From Bacillota bacterium (GTDB taxonomy: Bacteria > Bacillota > Clostridia > Peptostreptococcales > Anaerovoracaceae): 50,989 nt of DNA. Under the pieces are notes generated by a model. That model saw only the letters and a program-made list of their open reading frames with translations, was not told the DNA's origin and ran no database searches. The DNA lies in NCBI GenBank assembly GCA_017440275.1, contig JAFSHN010000013.1, forward strand, positions 1 to 50,989, given 5' to 3'. Shown piece after piece: positions 40,447 to 49,443 of the stretch; position 1 is the first letter of the stretch; each line of letters begins with the position of its first letter. The position numbers and the translations under genes are program-made.

Positions 40447-41910
40447 ATGTTGACACTTTTGAAGAATGAATTTAATAAAACTTACACAGAAAACGGCGCT
40501 GTGACACATCAGACTACCATGTCCGATTGTCTTGATTTCTTCGCAAGTGCGGGAGCTCTCAGACAGAGCTCCCCTGATGAAATCATATTGCGCTTCATGA
40601 GAGCCTACGCTGAAGACGGCGATATGGCCATGAAGATTCTTTTTTATGCGAGAGACGTTCGCGGCGGACTCGGCGAAAGAAGAACTTTCAAAACTATCAT
40701 CAGATGGCTGGCTGAAAATCATCCGGAAAGCGTAGAAAAGAATATGAAGTACATAGCTGAATTCGGCAGATACGACGACCTGTTGGTGTTGCTCGATACA
40801 AAGTTCAAAGGTCAGGTGATTGAATACATCAAAGAGCAGCTTGCTGAAGACATTCTGAATATGAGCAAGGGAGAAGGCATTTCTCTTATGGCTAAATGGC
40901 TGCCGTCCATCAACGCTTCAAGCGAAGAAACTGTAAAGCAAGCGAAAAAAATTGCTAAGGCTCTCGGTATGAACTATGAGGACTACAGAAAAGTTCTGAC
41001 CAGATTGAGAAAGCACCTCAGAATTATCGAAAATAATCTCAGAACAAGGGATTACACCTTCGATTATTCCAAACAGCCTTCTAAGGCCATGTTCAAGTAC
41101 AGAAGTGCTTTTTTCAGAAATGACAGGGAGCGCTACGAAGACTTCTTGGCCAAGGTTTCAAGAGGAGAGACAAAACTGAATACAGGTAACGTAATGCCAT
41201 ACGAAATTATTGCACCGGTGGTTTCAGGAAGATATAATAAAGAAATACACGACACAGGAGCTCTTAATGCCACATGGATGCATCTGGAAGACTTCACAGA
41301 TGGAAGAAATGCCATAGCTGTAGTTGACGGATCCGGTTCTATGTACTGCGGAGGCAATCCTATGCCTGCAAGCGTGGCACTTTCGCTGGGATTATACCTT
41401 GCAGAAAGAAACACAGGCGTATTCAAAGACCATTTTATCACGTTCTCCCATTCACCAAGACTTGTTGAGGTGAAGGGAAAGAATATTGTGGAGAGGGTTC
41501 AGTATGCGATGAGCTTTAATGAAGTAGCTGATACTAACATTGAAGCCGTATTCAAACTGATTCTGAAGACTGCAGTTTTAAATGGTGCAAAACAGGCAGA
41601 ATTGCCTGAAACAATTTATATAATTTCCGATATGGAATTCAACCAATGCGCAAGCGGTGCAGATATGACCAACTTTGAAAACGCAAAAAGGCTTTTCGAA
41701 AAGTACGGATATAAACTGCCGCAGGTTGTTTTCTGGAACGTAAACAGCAGAAACATTCATCAGCCTGTGACTATGAATGAGCAGGGTGTGGTACTGGTAT
41801 CAGGCTGCACACCTAGAATCTTTTCACAGATTGCGGCGGGTAACTTCTCGCCTTATGAATTTATGCTGGATGTAATTAACTCGGAAAGATATGCGGTTAT
41901 TGCCGCATAG
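40447..41910 (+). CDS. DUF2828-type HEAT/vWA protein, Ro60(TROVE)-like
   Basis: 487 residues, GGGAGG before ATG 40447. The N-terminal 270 residues are helical repeats (REMRAYAE-like, ARDVRGGLGERRTFK at about 78-92, KYIAEFGRYDDLL at about 101-113). The C-terminal vWA domain has the MIDAS motif VVDGSGSM (about 293-300) and the later acidic position in YIISDMEF. Ro60/Rsr proteins have the same order, with HEAT ring then vWA, and bind Y RNAs and misfolded RNAs. This is probably the DUF2828 branch rather than true TROVE, from memory. It is 10 bases before rtcB and directly after two structured RNAs. Confidence 0.8.
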   Translation: MLTLLKNEFNKTYTENGAVTHQTTMSDCLDFFASAGALRQSSPDEIILRFMRAYAEDGDMAMKILFYARDVRGGLGERRTFKTIIRWLAENHPESVEKNMKYIAEFGRYDDLLVLLDTKFKGQVIEYIKEQLAEDILNMSKGEGISLMAKWLPSINASSEETVKQAKKIAKALGMNYEDYRKVLTRLRKHLRIIENNLRTRDYTFDYSKQPSKAMFKYRSAFFRNDRERYEDFLAKVSRGETKLNTGNVMPYEIIAPVVSGRYNKEIHDTGALNATWMHLEDFTDGRNAIAVVDGSGSMYCGGNPMPASVALSLGLYLAERNTGVFKDHFITFSHSPRLVEVKGKNIVERVQYAMSFNEVADTNIEAVFKLILKTAVLNGAKQAELPETIYIISDMEFNQCASGADMTNFENAKRLFEKYGYKLPQVVFWNVNSRNIHQPVTMNEQGVVLVSGCTPRIFSQIAAGNFSPYEFMLDVINSERYAVIAA

Positions 41911-41920
41911 GAGGCAATAA

Positions 41921-43015
41921 ATGATTAAAATCACAGGTAAATATAACGAAGCGCTGTGCTTCACTCCTGAAATGGAGGAAAAAGCAGCACAGCAAATCAA
42001 AGAATTTTGTGACATGGAAAGCTTTGCCGGCAGCAAAATCAGAGTAATGCCTGACGTACACGCCGGCAAAGGCTGCACCATCGGCACAACTATGACAATT
42101 GTTGACAAAGTTATTCCTAATATGGTGGGCGTTGATATAGGCTGCGGCATGGAAACTGTTCAGATTGCCGAAAAAGAAATCGACTTCAGAAAACTGGACA
42201 GCATTGCAATTCGTGACATTCCATCAGGCTACAATGTGAGAAAGGAAGCGCACCCAATCGCTGATACCATCGACTTGGAATCACTTAGATGTAAGGAACA
42301 CGTTGACCTTGACCGTGCGAAAAAGAGTATCGGTACGCTCGGCAGCGGCAACCACTTTATTGAAGTTGATAAAGACGAGGAGGGGTCACTCTACCTGGTA
42401 GTGCATTCCGGTTCACGTCATCTCGGTACGCAAGTAGCTGAATATTATCAGAAAGCCGGATATGATGCCTTGGCAGATGAAACAATTCCAAAGGATTTGG
42501 CATACGTGAGGGGTCAGCTTTTTGAAGATTATATTCACGACATGAAGATTGTTCAGGAATTTGCCGTACTCAATCGAAAGGCAATGGTGGAGGAAATCAT
42601 TGAAAAACTAGATCTTACAGTAGTAGATCAATTTACAACAATCCATAATTACATAGACACAGACAATATGATTCTGAGAAAAGGCTCTGTATCTGCTCAA
42701 AAAGGTGAAAAAATCCTTATTCCAATTAACATGAGAGACGGTTCTTTAATCTGTATCGGCAAAGGCAATGAGGACTGGAACTATTCAGCACCTCACGGCG
42801 CCGGCAGACTTTTGAGCAGAACGGAAGCAAAAAAAAGTCTTTCAATGGAAGAATACAAGAAGGAAATGGCCGGTATCTATTCAACATCCGTCAAATTGTC
42901 AACCCTTGATGAATCTCCTATGGCATACAAAGATATGAGTGAAATCATCAGTGAAATCGAGCCAACGGCTGAGATTATCAAAAAAATCAAACCTGTTTAT
43001 AACTATAAGGCGTAA
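41921..43015 (+). CDS. rtcB: RNA-splicing/repair ligase RtcB
   Basis: 364 residues, somewhat shorter than E. coli RtcB (408). Metal and GMP motifs are all visible: MPDVHAGKGC (about 43-52), VGVDIGCGM (about 69-77), GSGNHFIE (about 140-147), HSGSRHLG (about 160-167), KGSVSA, INMRDGS, and the guanylylated-histidine region SAPHGAGR (about 291-298). It joins 2',3'-cyclic phosphate and 5'-hydroxyl RNA ends using GTP and manganese. No archease or RtcA is nearby. The operon partner is the vWA protein 10 bases upstream. AGGAGG sets the start. Confidence 0.92.
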   Translation: MIKITGKYNEALCFTPEMEEKAAQQIKEFCDMESFAGSKIRVMPDVHAGKGCTIGTTMTIVDKVIPNMVGVDIGCGMETVQIAEKEIDFRKLDSIAIRDIPSGYNVRKEAHPIADTIDLESLRCKEHVDLDRAKKSIGTLGSGNHFIEVDKDEEGSLYLVVHSGSRHLGTQVAEYYQKAGYDALADETIPKDLAYVRGQLFEDYIHDMKIVQEFAVLNRKAMVEEIIEKLDLTVVDQFTTIHNYIDTDNMILRKGSVSAQKGEKILIPINMRDGSLICIGKGNEDWNYSAPHGAGRLLSRTEAKKSLSMEEYKKEMAGIYSTSVKLSTLDESPMAYKDMSEIISEIEPTAEIIKKIKPVYNYKA

Positions 43016-43034
43016 ATCTTAACAATACCTTTTC

Positions 43035-43073
43035 TTGACACCCCACAGAACCCCTATTTAAAATGAAAATAGG
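43035..43073 (+). promoter_or_regulatory. Promoter and palindrome of the first LysR gene
   Basis: TTGACA (43035-43040), 17-base spacer, TTAAAA (43058-43063). CCTATTT/AAATAGG (43053-43073) is a 21-base palindrome over the -10 box, a possible autoregulatory site. Confidence 0.55.
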
Positions 43074-43096
43074 ACTACACAAAGAGGTGTTGGAAT

Positions 43097-43990
43097 ATGA
43101 TCAGTAATCTTCAGGCATTAAAATATTTTGAGGCTGTGGCAAGACACGAACATTTTACTAAAGCGGCCAACGAACTTTATGTTTCTCAGCCAACACTCAG
43201 CAAGAACATTGATGCATTGGAAAAAGAAATAGGAGTCGTACTTTTTGAAAAACGCGGACGAAATATGTATTTGACTCCATATGGCAAAATGCTTCGTGAT
43301 TATGTGCAGCGTGGAATAGGTGAGATAGATAAAGGCGTTGAAATGATTCAGTCCATATCCAATGAAAAGTCGGGTATGATTAGTATCGCAACAATCCATT
43401 CAAAAGGCTCCTTTAAGTTGCCTCAATACATCAAGGGCTTTTGTGACAAACACCCCGATATTCGTTTTAAATATTCTCAGAAGTCAACTCGTAAAATTCT
43501 GGATGAACTTCTAAGCGGGGATGTTGAAATTGGATTCTGCAGTAATTATGACGAAAGTGAAGAATATAATTCACTGCATAGAGAAGAGATTTTGACTGAA
43601 GAATTATGCCTTATCGTGCACAAAGACCATCCTATGGCAAACAGGGAATTTGTGGCCTTTGATGAACTTCTTGAAGAAGAATGGATAGGATATAGCGATG
43701 ATACGGGAATGTCCAGAGCTATTAAAGATGTTATTGGAGATGGCGAAATAAGCCAAAATTTGAGATTCGCCTACCTTGCATCAGAAGGTTCTGCTGTCAT
43801 CGAACTTGTTCAGGCAGGTCTTGGAATCAGCATTATTCCTAAGAACACAAAACTGAATTTCGATGACATTGTAAAAGTACAGTTTTCCAGCCCATATCTC
43901 TACAGACATATTTATATGGTGTGGAACAGTGACTGTACATTGTCACCGGCAGCAAAAGCATTCAGAAAGTATATTTTAAGTTTAAACTAA
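43097..43990 (+). CDS. LysR-family transcriptional regulator (first of a tandem pair)
   Basis: 297 residues. The N-terminal winged HTH is FTKAANELYVSQPTLSKNID (about 19-38) and LEKEIGVVLFEKRGR. The C-terminal part is the usual two-lobed substrate-binding domain (about 90-297). It aligns without gaps to the next gene: by my hand count about 60 of 297 positions differ (roughly 80% identity), so this is a recent duplication. LysR proteins sense a small molecule and usually activate adjacent genes, here probably the CoA-transferase operon. Confidence 0.9.
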   Translation: MISNLQALKYFEAVARHEHFTKAANELYVSQPTLSKNIDALEKEIGVVLFEKRGRNMYLTPYGKMLRDYVQRGIGEIDKGVEMIQSISNEKSGMISIATIHSKGSFKLPQYIKGFCDKHPDIRFKYSQKSTRKILDELLSGDVEIGFCSNYDESEEYNSLHREEILTEELCLIVHKDHPMANREFVAFDELLEEEWIGYSDDTGMSRAIKDVIGDGEISQNLRFAYLASEGSAVIELVQAGLGISIIPKNTKLNFDDIVKVQFSSPYLYRHIYMVWNSDCTLSPAAKAFRKYILSLN

Positions 43991-44015
43991 GAGGGATTAT
44001 TCCCTCTTTTTTTAA
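43990..44015 (+). terminator. Rho-independent terminator
   Basis: 7-bp stem AGAGGGA/TCCCTCT with TTAT loop, then T-run. Confidence 0.8.
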
Positions 44016-44080
44016 AATTTTTTGAAGCTTCTATTCATCTTTTAAGTGAAAATATAGAATAGAATCGAAGGCCGCATTTC

Positions 44081-44109
44081 TTGACACATTTTGAGGCAGA
44101 TATTAAAAT
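44081..44109 (+). promoter_or_regulatory. Promoter of the second LysR gene
   Basis: TTGACA (44081-44086), 17-base spacer, TAAAAT (44104-44109). The layout is the same as for the first copy. Confidence 0.6.
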
Positions 44110-44142
44110 GAATATAATATTTGCAACAAGAGGTGACAGACT

Positions 44143-45036
44143 ATGATTAGCAATTTTCAGGCATTGAAGTATTTTGAAGTAGTGGCAAGGCACGAACACT
44201 TTACCAAAGCTGCCAATGAACTATATATTTCACAATCTACTCTCAGCAAAAACATTGATGTACTAGAGAAGGAAATAGGAGTAGTTTTATTCGAAAAACG
44301 TGGGCGAAATATGTATCTGACACCTTATGGCAAACTGCTGAGGGACTATGTACAGCGCGGTATGGGAGAGATAGACAAAGGTGTAAAAATGATTCAGTCC
44401 ATGTCCAACGAAAAGTCCGGCATGGTAAGGATTGCCACAATTTATTCAGCAGGTTCTTTTATGCTGCCGCAATATATAAAAGGCTTTTGCGAAAAGCATC
44501 CTGATGTCAGATTTAAATATTCTCAAAAACCTACATACAGAATACTGGAGGATTTGCTGAGTGGGGATGTTGAGATTGGTTTTTGCAGCAATTTTGAAGA
44601 AAGCGAAGAATACGCTTCACTGCACAGAGAAGAAATTTTCACAGAGGAATTGTGCCTCATTGCCCACAAGGACCATCCTGTATCTAAAAGAGACTCTGTG
44701 GCCTTTGACGAACTTGTCGAAGAAGAGTGGATTGGATACAGCGGAGATACGGGTATGTCCACTGCAATTATGGATATTGTAAGAGGCGCAGGAATCAGTC
44801 AAAAACTCAGATTCTCATATCTGGCTTCAGAGGATTCAGCCATAATAGGCCTTGTACAGGCAAATCTTGGTATCAGCATCGTTCCAAAGGACACAAAGCT
44901 TCCGTCAGATGATATAGTTAAAATTAAATTTTCAAGACCGTATCTGTACAGACATATTTATATGGTGTGGAACAGCGAGTATACTATGACACCGGTGGCA
45001 AAGGCATTTAGGAAGTATATACTAAGCGTAGATTAG
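44143..45036 (+). CDS. LysR-family transcriptional regulator (second of a tandem pair)
   Basis: 297 residues, same domain order as the first copy. The recognition helix differs at one place (ISQSTLSKNID against VSQPTLSKNID). Most other changes lie in the ligand-binding lobes (for example around 95-107 and 195-235), so the two may sense different ligands while reading similar DNA. It has its own promoter and terminator and lies directly upstream of the CoA-transferase operon. Confidence 0.9.
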   Translation: MISNFQALKYFEVVARHEHFTKAANELYISQSTLSKNIDVLEKEIGVVLFEKRGRNMYLTPYGKLLRDYVQRGMGEIDKGVKMIQSMSNEKSGMVRIATIYSAGSFMLPQYIKGFCEKHPDVRFKYSQKPTYRILEDLLSGDVEIGFCSNFEESEEYASLHREEIFTEELCLIAHKDHPVSKRDSVAFDELVEEEWIGYSGDTGMSTAIMDIVRGAGISQKLRFSYLASEDSAIIGLVQANLGISIVPKDTKLPSDDIVKIKFSRPYLYRHIYMVWNSEYTMTPVAKAFRKYILSVD

Positions 45037-45037
45037 A

Positions 45038-45065
45038 GGAGGACTTTTAAGTCCTTCTTTTTCGT
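45038..45065 (+). terminator. Rho-independent terminator
   Basis: 7-bp stem AGGACTT/AAGTCCT, then TCTTTTT. Confidence 0.7.
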
Positions 45066-45108
45066 TTTTATTTTTTCATCAATAAATACAAAAAAATGAA
45101 ATTGTTTT

Positions 45109-45126
45109 TATACAGATACAGGTATA
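45109..45126 (+). promoter_or_regulatory. Possible LysR binding site before the CoA-transferase operon
   Basis: TATAC-N8-GTATA fits the dyad with T-N11-A spacing usual for LysR-type boxes. It is about 35 bases before the first CoA-transferase start. Confidence 0.45.
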
Positions 45127-45160
45127 GAATTATGCTATCAAAATATGGGGAGGTAGGAAC

Positions 45161-46321
45161 ATGAAACCTTTGGAAGGCATAAAGATACTTGACTTTTCTC
45201 AGCTTCACGGTGCCACATTTGCAACTATGCTTCTGGCAGACTTTGGAGCAGAAGTAATTAAAGTTGAGAAACCGCAAGGCGATTATCTGAGACAAATCGG
45301 GCCCAAGAAAAATGACACAAGTTTATATCATTCATATCTGAACAGAAACAAGAAAAGTATTGTCATCGACCTGAAAACTGCAGAGGGACAGGAATTGGCA
45401 AAAAAAATGGTTTCAAAGGTAGACGTGGTAATCGAAAATTATCGCTATGGTACTATGGAATCTTTTGGACTCGGTTACGATACTCTTAAGGAAATAAATC
45501 CTAAATTGGTTTACGGAACCCTCACAGGATACGGAAGAACCGGTGTTAATAAAGAAAAGGTTTGTTTTGACAACGGTGCGGCTGCTTTCAGCGGTATGAT
45601 GGATATGACCGGATATACAGGAAGTCGTCCAATTACCATGGGAGCACAGTTTGGTAACCTGTATGGAGGTTTGTATCTGGCTTTGGGAGTACTTCTTGCG
45701 GTAATTAACGTTAAGAAGGGCGGCGAAGGTCAAATGGTAGATGTATCCGTAGTAGACGCGTTGCTCAACGCTATGGAAGATGGAGTTCTTGACATCGAAT
45801 TCGAAGGACATCCGCAAATCAGAAATGGTAATATGTCTTTATCCATTGCCCCTTACGATACATTCCAGACTGTTGACGGTTTCGTTTCCGTAGGCGTTCT
45901 CAGTGACCTACAGTGGGAAAAGGTCTGCAAAGTATTTGACATGGAAGATATGCTTGAGGACCCAAGACTGCAAACAACAACAGATCGTGGACACAATTAC
46001 CTGACCAGCGGACTCAGAGACAGAATGGAAGCCTTTACAAAGGACAAGAGTAAGTTTGAAATAGAAAAACTGCTGTCAGAACAGAATATTCCTTGCGGCA
46101 GTGTTTGCACACCAAAGGAAGCTTCTGAAAGTGAGCAATTAAAACTGAGAAAAATGCTTATCAAGGTTATGGATCCTGAAGCAGGCGAAGTGGCAATGCC
46201 GGGAGTTGTGGGTAAACTTTTAAAGACTCCTGGAAGCGTTGAAAAGGCAGCACCTGTTTTAGATGGAGACAGAGAGGCAATTTTAGCTGAATTTGAAATT
46301 GGTAAAGGAGGCGAGCAGTAA
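45161..46321 (+). CDS. Type III CoA-transferase, CaiB/BaiF family (A)
   Basis: 386 residues. The N-terminus (GIKILDFSQLHGATFATMLL then ADFGAEVIKVEKPQGD) is the family CoA-binding start. VVIENYRYGTMESFGLGYD follows at about 90-108. The catalytic aspartate expected near 170 in family III is probably the one in CFDNGAAAFSG (about 137-147), counting the shorter N-terminal part. It moves CoA between acids. It overlaps the second transferase by one base (TAATG). Confidence 0.88.
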   Translation: MKPLEGIKILDFSQLHGATFATMLLADFGAEVIKVEKPQGDYLRQIGPKKNDTSLYHSYLNRNKKSIVIDLKTAEGQELAKKMVSKVDVVIENYRYGTMESFGLGYDTLKEINPKLVYGTLTGYGRTGVNKEKVCFDNGAAAFSGMMDMTGYTGSRPITMGAQFGNLYGGLYLALGVLLAVINVKKGGEGQMVDVSVVDALLNAMEDGVLDIEFEGHPQIRNGNMSLSIAPYDTFQTVDGFVSVGVLSDLQWEKVCKVFDMEDMLEDPRLQTTTDRGHNYLTSGLRDRMEAFTKDKSKFEIEKLLSEQNIPCGSVCTPKEASESEQLKLRKMLIKVMDPEAGEVAMPGVVGKLLKTPGSVEKAAPVLDGDREAILAEFEIGKGGEQ

Positions 46322-47517
46322 TGAAACCACTGGATGGAGTAACAATTCTGGACTTTACACAGGCATTAAGCGGACCGTTTTGTGTTCTTAACCTGGCAGA
46401 TTACGGCGCTCGTGTTATCAAAATAGAAAGACCGGGCCTGGGTGACCAATCAAGAGACTGGGGACCTATGGACAAAAACGGTGTCAGCACATTCTATCCT
46501 CAATACAATAGAAATAAAGAAAGCATCGCTATCAATATGCGTGATCCAAAGGGTATTGAGATTGTCAAGAAGATTGCGGCGAAGGCTGATATCGCAGTAA
46601 ATAACTTCAAAGTAGGCACATTGGAAAAGATGGGACTCGATTATGAAGAACTGAAAAAACTCAATCCAGAGCTGGTATTTACTGCACTGTGCGGATATGG
46701 ACAGGAAGGTCCAATGGCAAAACTGGCAGCATACGATAACGTAATCGAAGCGACCAGTGGCTTGATGAACCAGTCAGGTATGATTGACAATCAGCCTATC
46801 CGTTCAGGAAGCTCCGTAGGCGACAGCTATACAGGGCTTATGACAGCATTCAGCACAGCAGTTGCGTATTATAATAAACTGATGACAGGTGAAGGACAGG
46901 TAGTGGACGTTGCTATGCAGGATTCTCTATTTGCCAGCGTAGAAGATGCAATTTTAGAATATTTTGCTACAGGTTATGAACGTCCTCGTCAGGGTAATGC
47001 CCGTCCGCATCTCTATGCACCTTATGATGTCTATGATTGCAAAGACGGATATGTGGCAGTTGCAGCAATAACAGATAAAGGATTTGAAGAACTTTGTACG
47101 CATATTGGCAGAGAAGACCTGTTGGCAGATGAGCGATTCAAAACCAATGACCTGCGTTGTCAGAACAACGATGAATTAACAATAATTATGCAGGAAATCT
47201 TCAAAGATATGTCCTTTGAAGAACTAAATGAATTTCCTTGTAAGTATGCATCCGTAAATCCTGTATACCATGCAGGTCAGATGCTTGAACAAAAGCAGAT
47301 TCACGACAGAGAAATGATTCTCAGAATCAATGATAATAACATAGGCGAATTCAATGCAGTGGGATTTCCGATTAAGTTTGAAAAGACACCGGCAGAAGTT
47401 CGTAAACCATCTTCAAAAGTGGGGCAAGACACAAAAGCTATCTTACTCGAACTGGGCTACACCGACGAAGAAATTGAAGAATTTATTGAAAGCGGCGTAG
47501 TCGAAGCGTCGGAATAG
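46321..47517 (+). CDS. Type III CoA-transferase, CaiB/BaiF family (B)
   Basis: 398 residues, same fold as (A) but clearly divergent. The N-terminus is GVTILDFTQALSGPFCVLNL and the aspartate segment AAYDNVIEATSG (about 138-149). Two adjacent, unlike family III transferases are seen when an acid is activated in one step and product CoA recycled in another, or when the two form a heterodimer. The ATG overlaps the stop of (A). GGAGG lies within the end of (A). Confidence 0.88.
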   Translation: MKPLDGVTILDFTQALSGPFCVLNLADYGARVIKIERPGLGDQSRDWGPMDKNGVSTFYPQYNRNKESIAINMRDPKGIEIVKKIAAKADIAVNNFKVGTLEKMGLDYEELKKLNPELVFTALCGYGQEGPMAKLAAYDNVIEATSGLMNQSGMIDNQPIRSGSSVGDSYTGLMTAFSTAVAYYNKLMTGEGQVVDVAMQDSLFASVEDAILEYFATGYERPRQGNARPHLYAPYDVYDCKDGYVAVAAITDKGFEELCTHIGREDLLADERFKTNDLRCQNNDELTIIMQEIFKDMSFEELNEFPCKYASVNPVYHAGQMLEQKQIHDREMILRINDNNIGEFNAVGFPIKFEKTPAEVRKPSSKVGQDTKAILLELGYTDEEIEEFIESGVVEASE

Positions 47518-47527
47518 GAGGATTTAG

Positions 47528-48664
47528 ATGAATTTTCAATTAGATGAAAAAAGATTAGCATTGCAGGCAGCAATCAGAGAATTTGCACAGAATGAATTAT
47601 TACCGGGAGTTATTGAAAGAGATGAAGCATCTCAATTTCCATTAGAACAGTACAAAAAATTAGGTGAACTTGGCTATGCAGGACTTCCTTACCCTGTAGA
47701 ATTGGGAGGAGCAGGCGGTGACTATCTGGACTATGCTATTACCATTGAAGAAATCTCAAAGGTAGATGCGTCCCTCGGTATCGCATATTCCATCGGTCTT
47801 TCTGCATACGTTGGAAGTATCTTAAATGGTACTGATGAACAGATTAAGGCATGGACTCCCGATGTAATTCAGGGAAAGTGCCTTGGTTCCTTTGCCCTGA
47901 CAGAACCTAATGCAGGATCAGACGCGGGTGGCTGCGTTACAACTGCAGTTAAAAAAGGCGACAAATATGTTATCAATGGCCTGAAGTGCTTCAACACTAA
48001 TGGACCTCTGGCAGAACATTTCGCAGTATATGCACTGACACAGCCTGAACTTGGAGCAAAGGGATTATCCTGCTTCCACGTAGACAAGGGCACACCTGGT
48101 TTCTCCATCGGCAAAATCGAAAATAAGATGGGTATCAGAGCAGCACAGGTTTCAGAATTGATTTTCGAAGAATGTGAAATTCCTGAAACTGCACTTATCG
48201 GTAAAGAAGGCGACGGCTTCAAGTACGCTATGAAGGCTCTTGACGGCGGCAGAATCGGAGTTGCATCCCAGGCTCTGGGTATTGCAGAAGGTGCATTTGA
48301 AATCGCTAGAAAGTATCTGATGACAAGAGAACAGTTCGGCAAGCCGATTTATAAGAACCAGCACCTGGCATTCAAGATGGCTGAGCTGGAATGTGAAATC
48401 GAAATGGCTAAGTATATGGTTTATAAGGCAGCGTTGGACAAGTCAGAAGGAAGACCTTATTCAATCCCTGCATCAAAAGCAAAGATGGTATGCACCAATG
48501 CTGCAATGCACGTAACAACTGAAGCGGTTCAGATGTTAGGCGGCAATGGATTTATGAGAGAATACCACGTGGAAAGAATGATGAGAGATGCTAAGATTAC
48601 TCAGATTTATGAAGGCACCAACGAAATTCAAAAGTTGATTATAAGCAGAGACTTATTTAAATAG
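47528..48664 (+). CDS. Acyl-CoA dehydrogenase, short-chain type
   Basis: 378 residues, normal length. The FAD-binding FALTEPNAGSDAGG (about 118-131) is intact. The catalytic glutamate is in ITQIYEGTNEIQ (about 357-368), the position used by butyryl/short-chain enzymes. It oxidises or, with an electron-transferring flavoprotein, reduces an enoyl-CoA. No etfAB genes are in this operon. The product of the CoA-transferases is the likely substrate. Confidence 0.92.
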   Translation: MNFQLDEKRLALQAAIREFAQNELLPGVIERDEASQFPLEQYKKLGELGYAGLPYPVELGGAGGDYLDYAITIEEISKVDASLGIAYSIGLSAYVGSILNGTDEQIKAWTPDVIQGKCLGSFALTEPNAGSDAGGCVTTAVKKGDKYVINGLKCFNTNGPLAEHFAVYALTQPELGAKGLSCFHVDKGTPGFSIGKIENKMGIRAAQVSELIFEECEIPETALIGKEGDGFKYAMKALDGGRIGVASQALGIAEGAFEIARKYLMTREQFGKPIYKNQHLAFKMAELECEIEMAKYMVYKAALDKSEGRPYSIPASKAKMVCTNAAMHVTTEAVQMLGGNGFMREYHVERMMRDAKITQIYEGTNEIQKLIISRDLFK

Positions 48665-48675
48665 GAGGCAAGAAA

Positions 48676-49110
48676 ATGGAAGACAGAATTTTTGAAATTG
48701 AAAACGGTGTAGGCGAACAGTTAACAGAAACCAGACTGCGTTTTAAGACAAATCGTTCAGTTCCTGATTTACCGGACGATATGTTCGGCGGCGGACAGAT
48801 TTTAACATTTGCAATGGACTGTCTGACAGACTTTTCAATAAGAAGAGATAACGGCGACGGTTCACTTGATGCTAACATCAATGTAAACTTCCGCCACCCA
48901 TTATACCGAGGAGATACAGTTGAAAGCATCAATTGGCTTATCAGAGAAGGCAGACGTTCCAGAGTTTATGGATTTGCTCTCTACAAGACAATCGCATACG
49001 ATAAAGAAGACGGCAGCTACAAGGTATGTAATCCTCCAATACTGGTTTGTGACGGCGAAAGCACAACAGTAGTAAAGAAGGTAAGAGACGAACAGGAAAA
49101 GAAATTCTAA
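48676..49110 (+). CDS. Hotdog-fold protein resembling beta-aminoacyl-CoA ammonia-lyases
   Basis: 144 residues. FGGGQILTFAMDCLTDFSIRR (in part) gives the helix-then-strand start, NVNFRHPLYRGDTVES (about 57-72) the hotdog central strand, and NPPILVCDGESTTVVKK (in part) the last strand. Its size and the F-x-x-P-(V/L)-Y-x-G-D and P-P-(V/I)-L pattern recall beta-alanyl-CoA:ammonia-lyase and 3-aminobutyryl-CoA deaminase (Kal). A thioesterase or dehydratase is also possible. It ends an operon with two CoA-transferases and an acyl-CoA dehydrogenase. Confidence 0.6.
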   Translation: MEDRIFEIENGVGEQLTETRLRFKTNRSVPDLPDDMFGGGQILTFAMDCLTDFSIRRDNGDGSLDANINVNFRHPLYRGDTVESINWLIREGRRSRVYGFALYKTIAYDKEDGSYKVCNPPILVCDGESTTVVKKVRDEQEKKF

Positions 49111-49116
49111 AACACA

Positions 49117-49145
49117 AAACGGAGAGATTCTTCTCTCCGTTTTCT
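49117..49145 (+). terminator. Rho-independent terminator
   Basis: 11-base arms AAACGGAGAGA/TCTCTCCGTTT with TTCT loop, then T-rich tail. Ends the CoA-transferase operon. Confidence 0.85.
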
Positions 49146-49192
49146 ATTTTGATTAGATAAAGTGATTTTAACTACTAAAATAGATAAATATA

Positions 49193-49338
49193 CAAAATGC
49201 TTAACGGTTTATTAACAAGTATTCATTCTTAAAAAAGGCTTGGAAACGTACTTTGAGAATAGATTTTTTAACTTAAAAACATATTTTTTATAAAATTTTT
49301 ATTCATAATGTAGCCAATATGGGAAATTGTTTTCTTAT
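49193..49338 (+). repeat. Imperfect direct repeat, copy 1
   Basis: About 145 AT-rich bases share blocks with 49564-49707, in the same order: AAAATGCTTAACGG then TTAACAAG, TTTTTTATAAAATT and GAAATTGTTTT. No gene lies in it. Confidence 0.5.
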
Positions 49339-49443
49339 TTTAGCCAGTATAGAATGAAAATGTAATAGGAATCAGGTCAAAATACTGATTCTTATACCAT
49401 AATCGAAAGTAAGCTACAGTGTAGCAAACTTAAAATACCAAAG

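Noticed and set aside
45161-49110. The gamma-butyrobetaine (trimethylamine-forming) gene cluster of gut clostridia.
   Set aside because: CoA-transferase and acyl-CoA dehydrogenase are shared, but there is no betaine transporter of the BCCT type and a hotdog ammonia-lyase-like protein is present instead.
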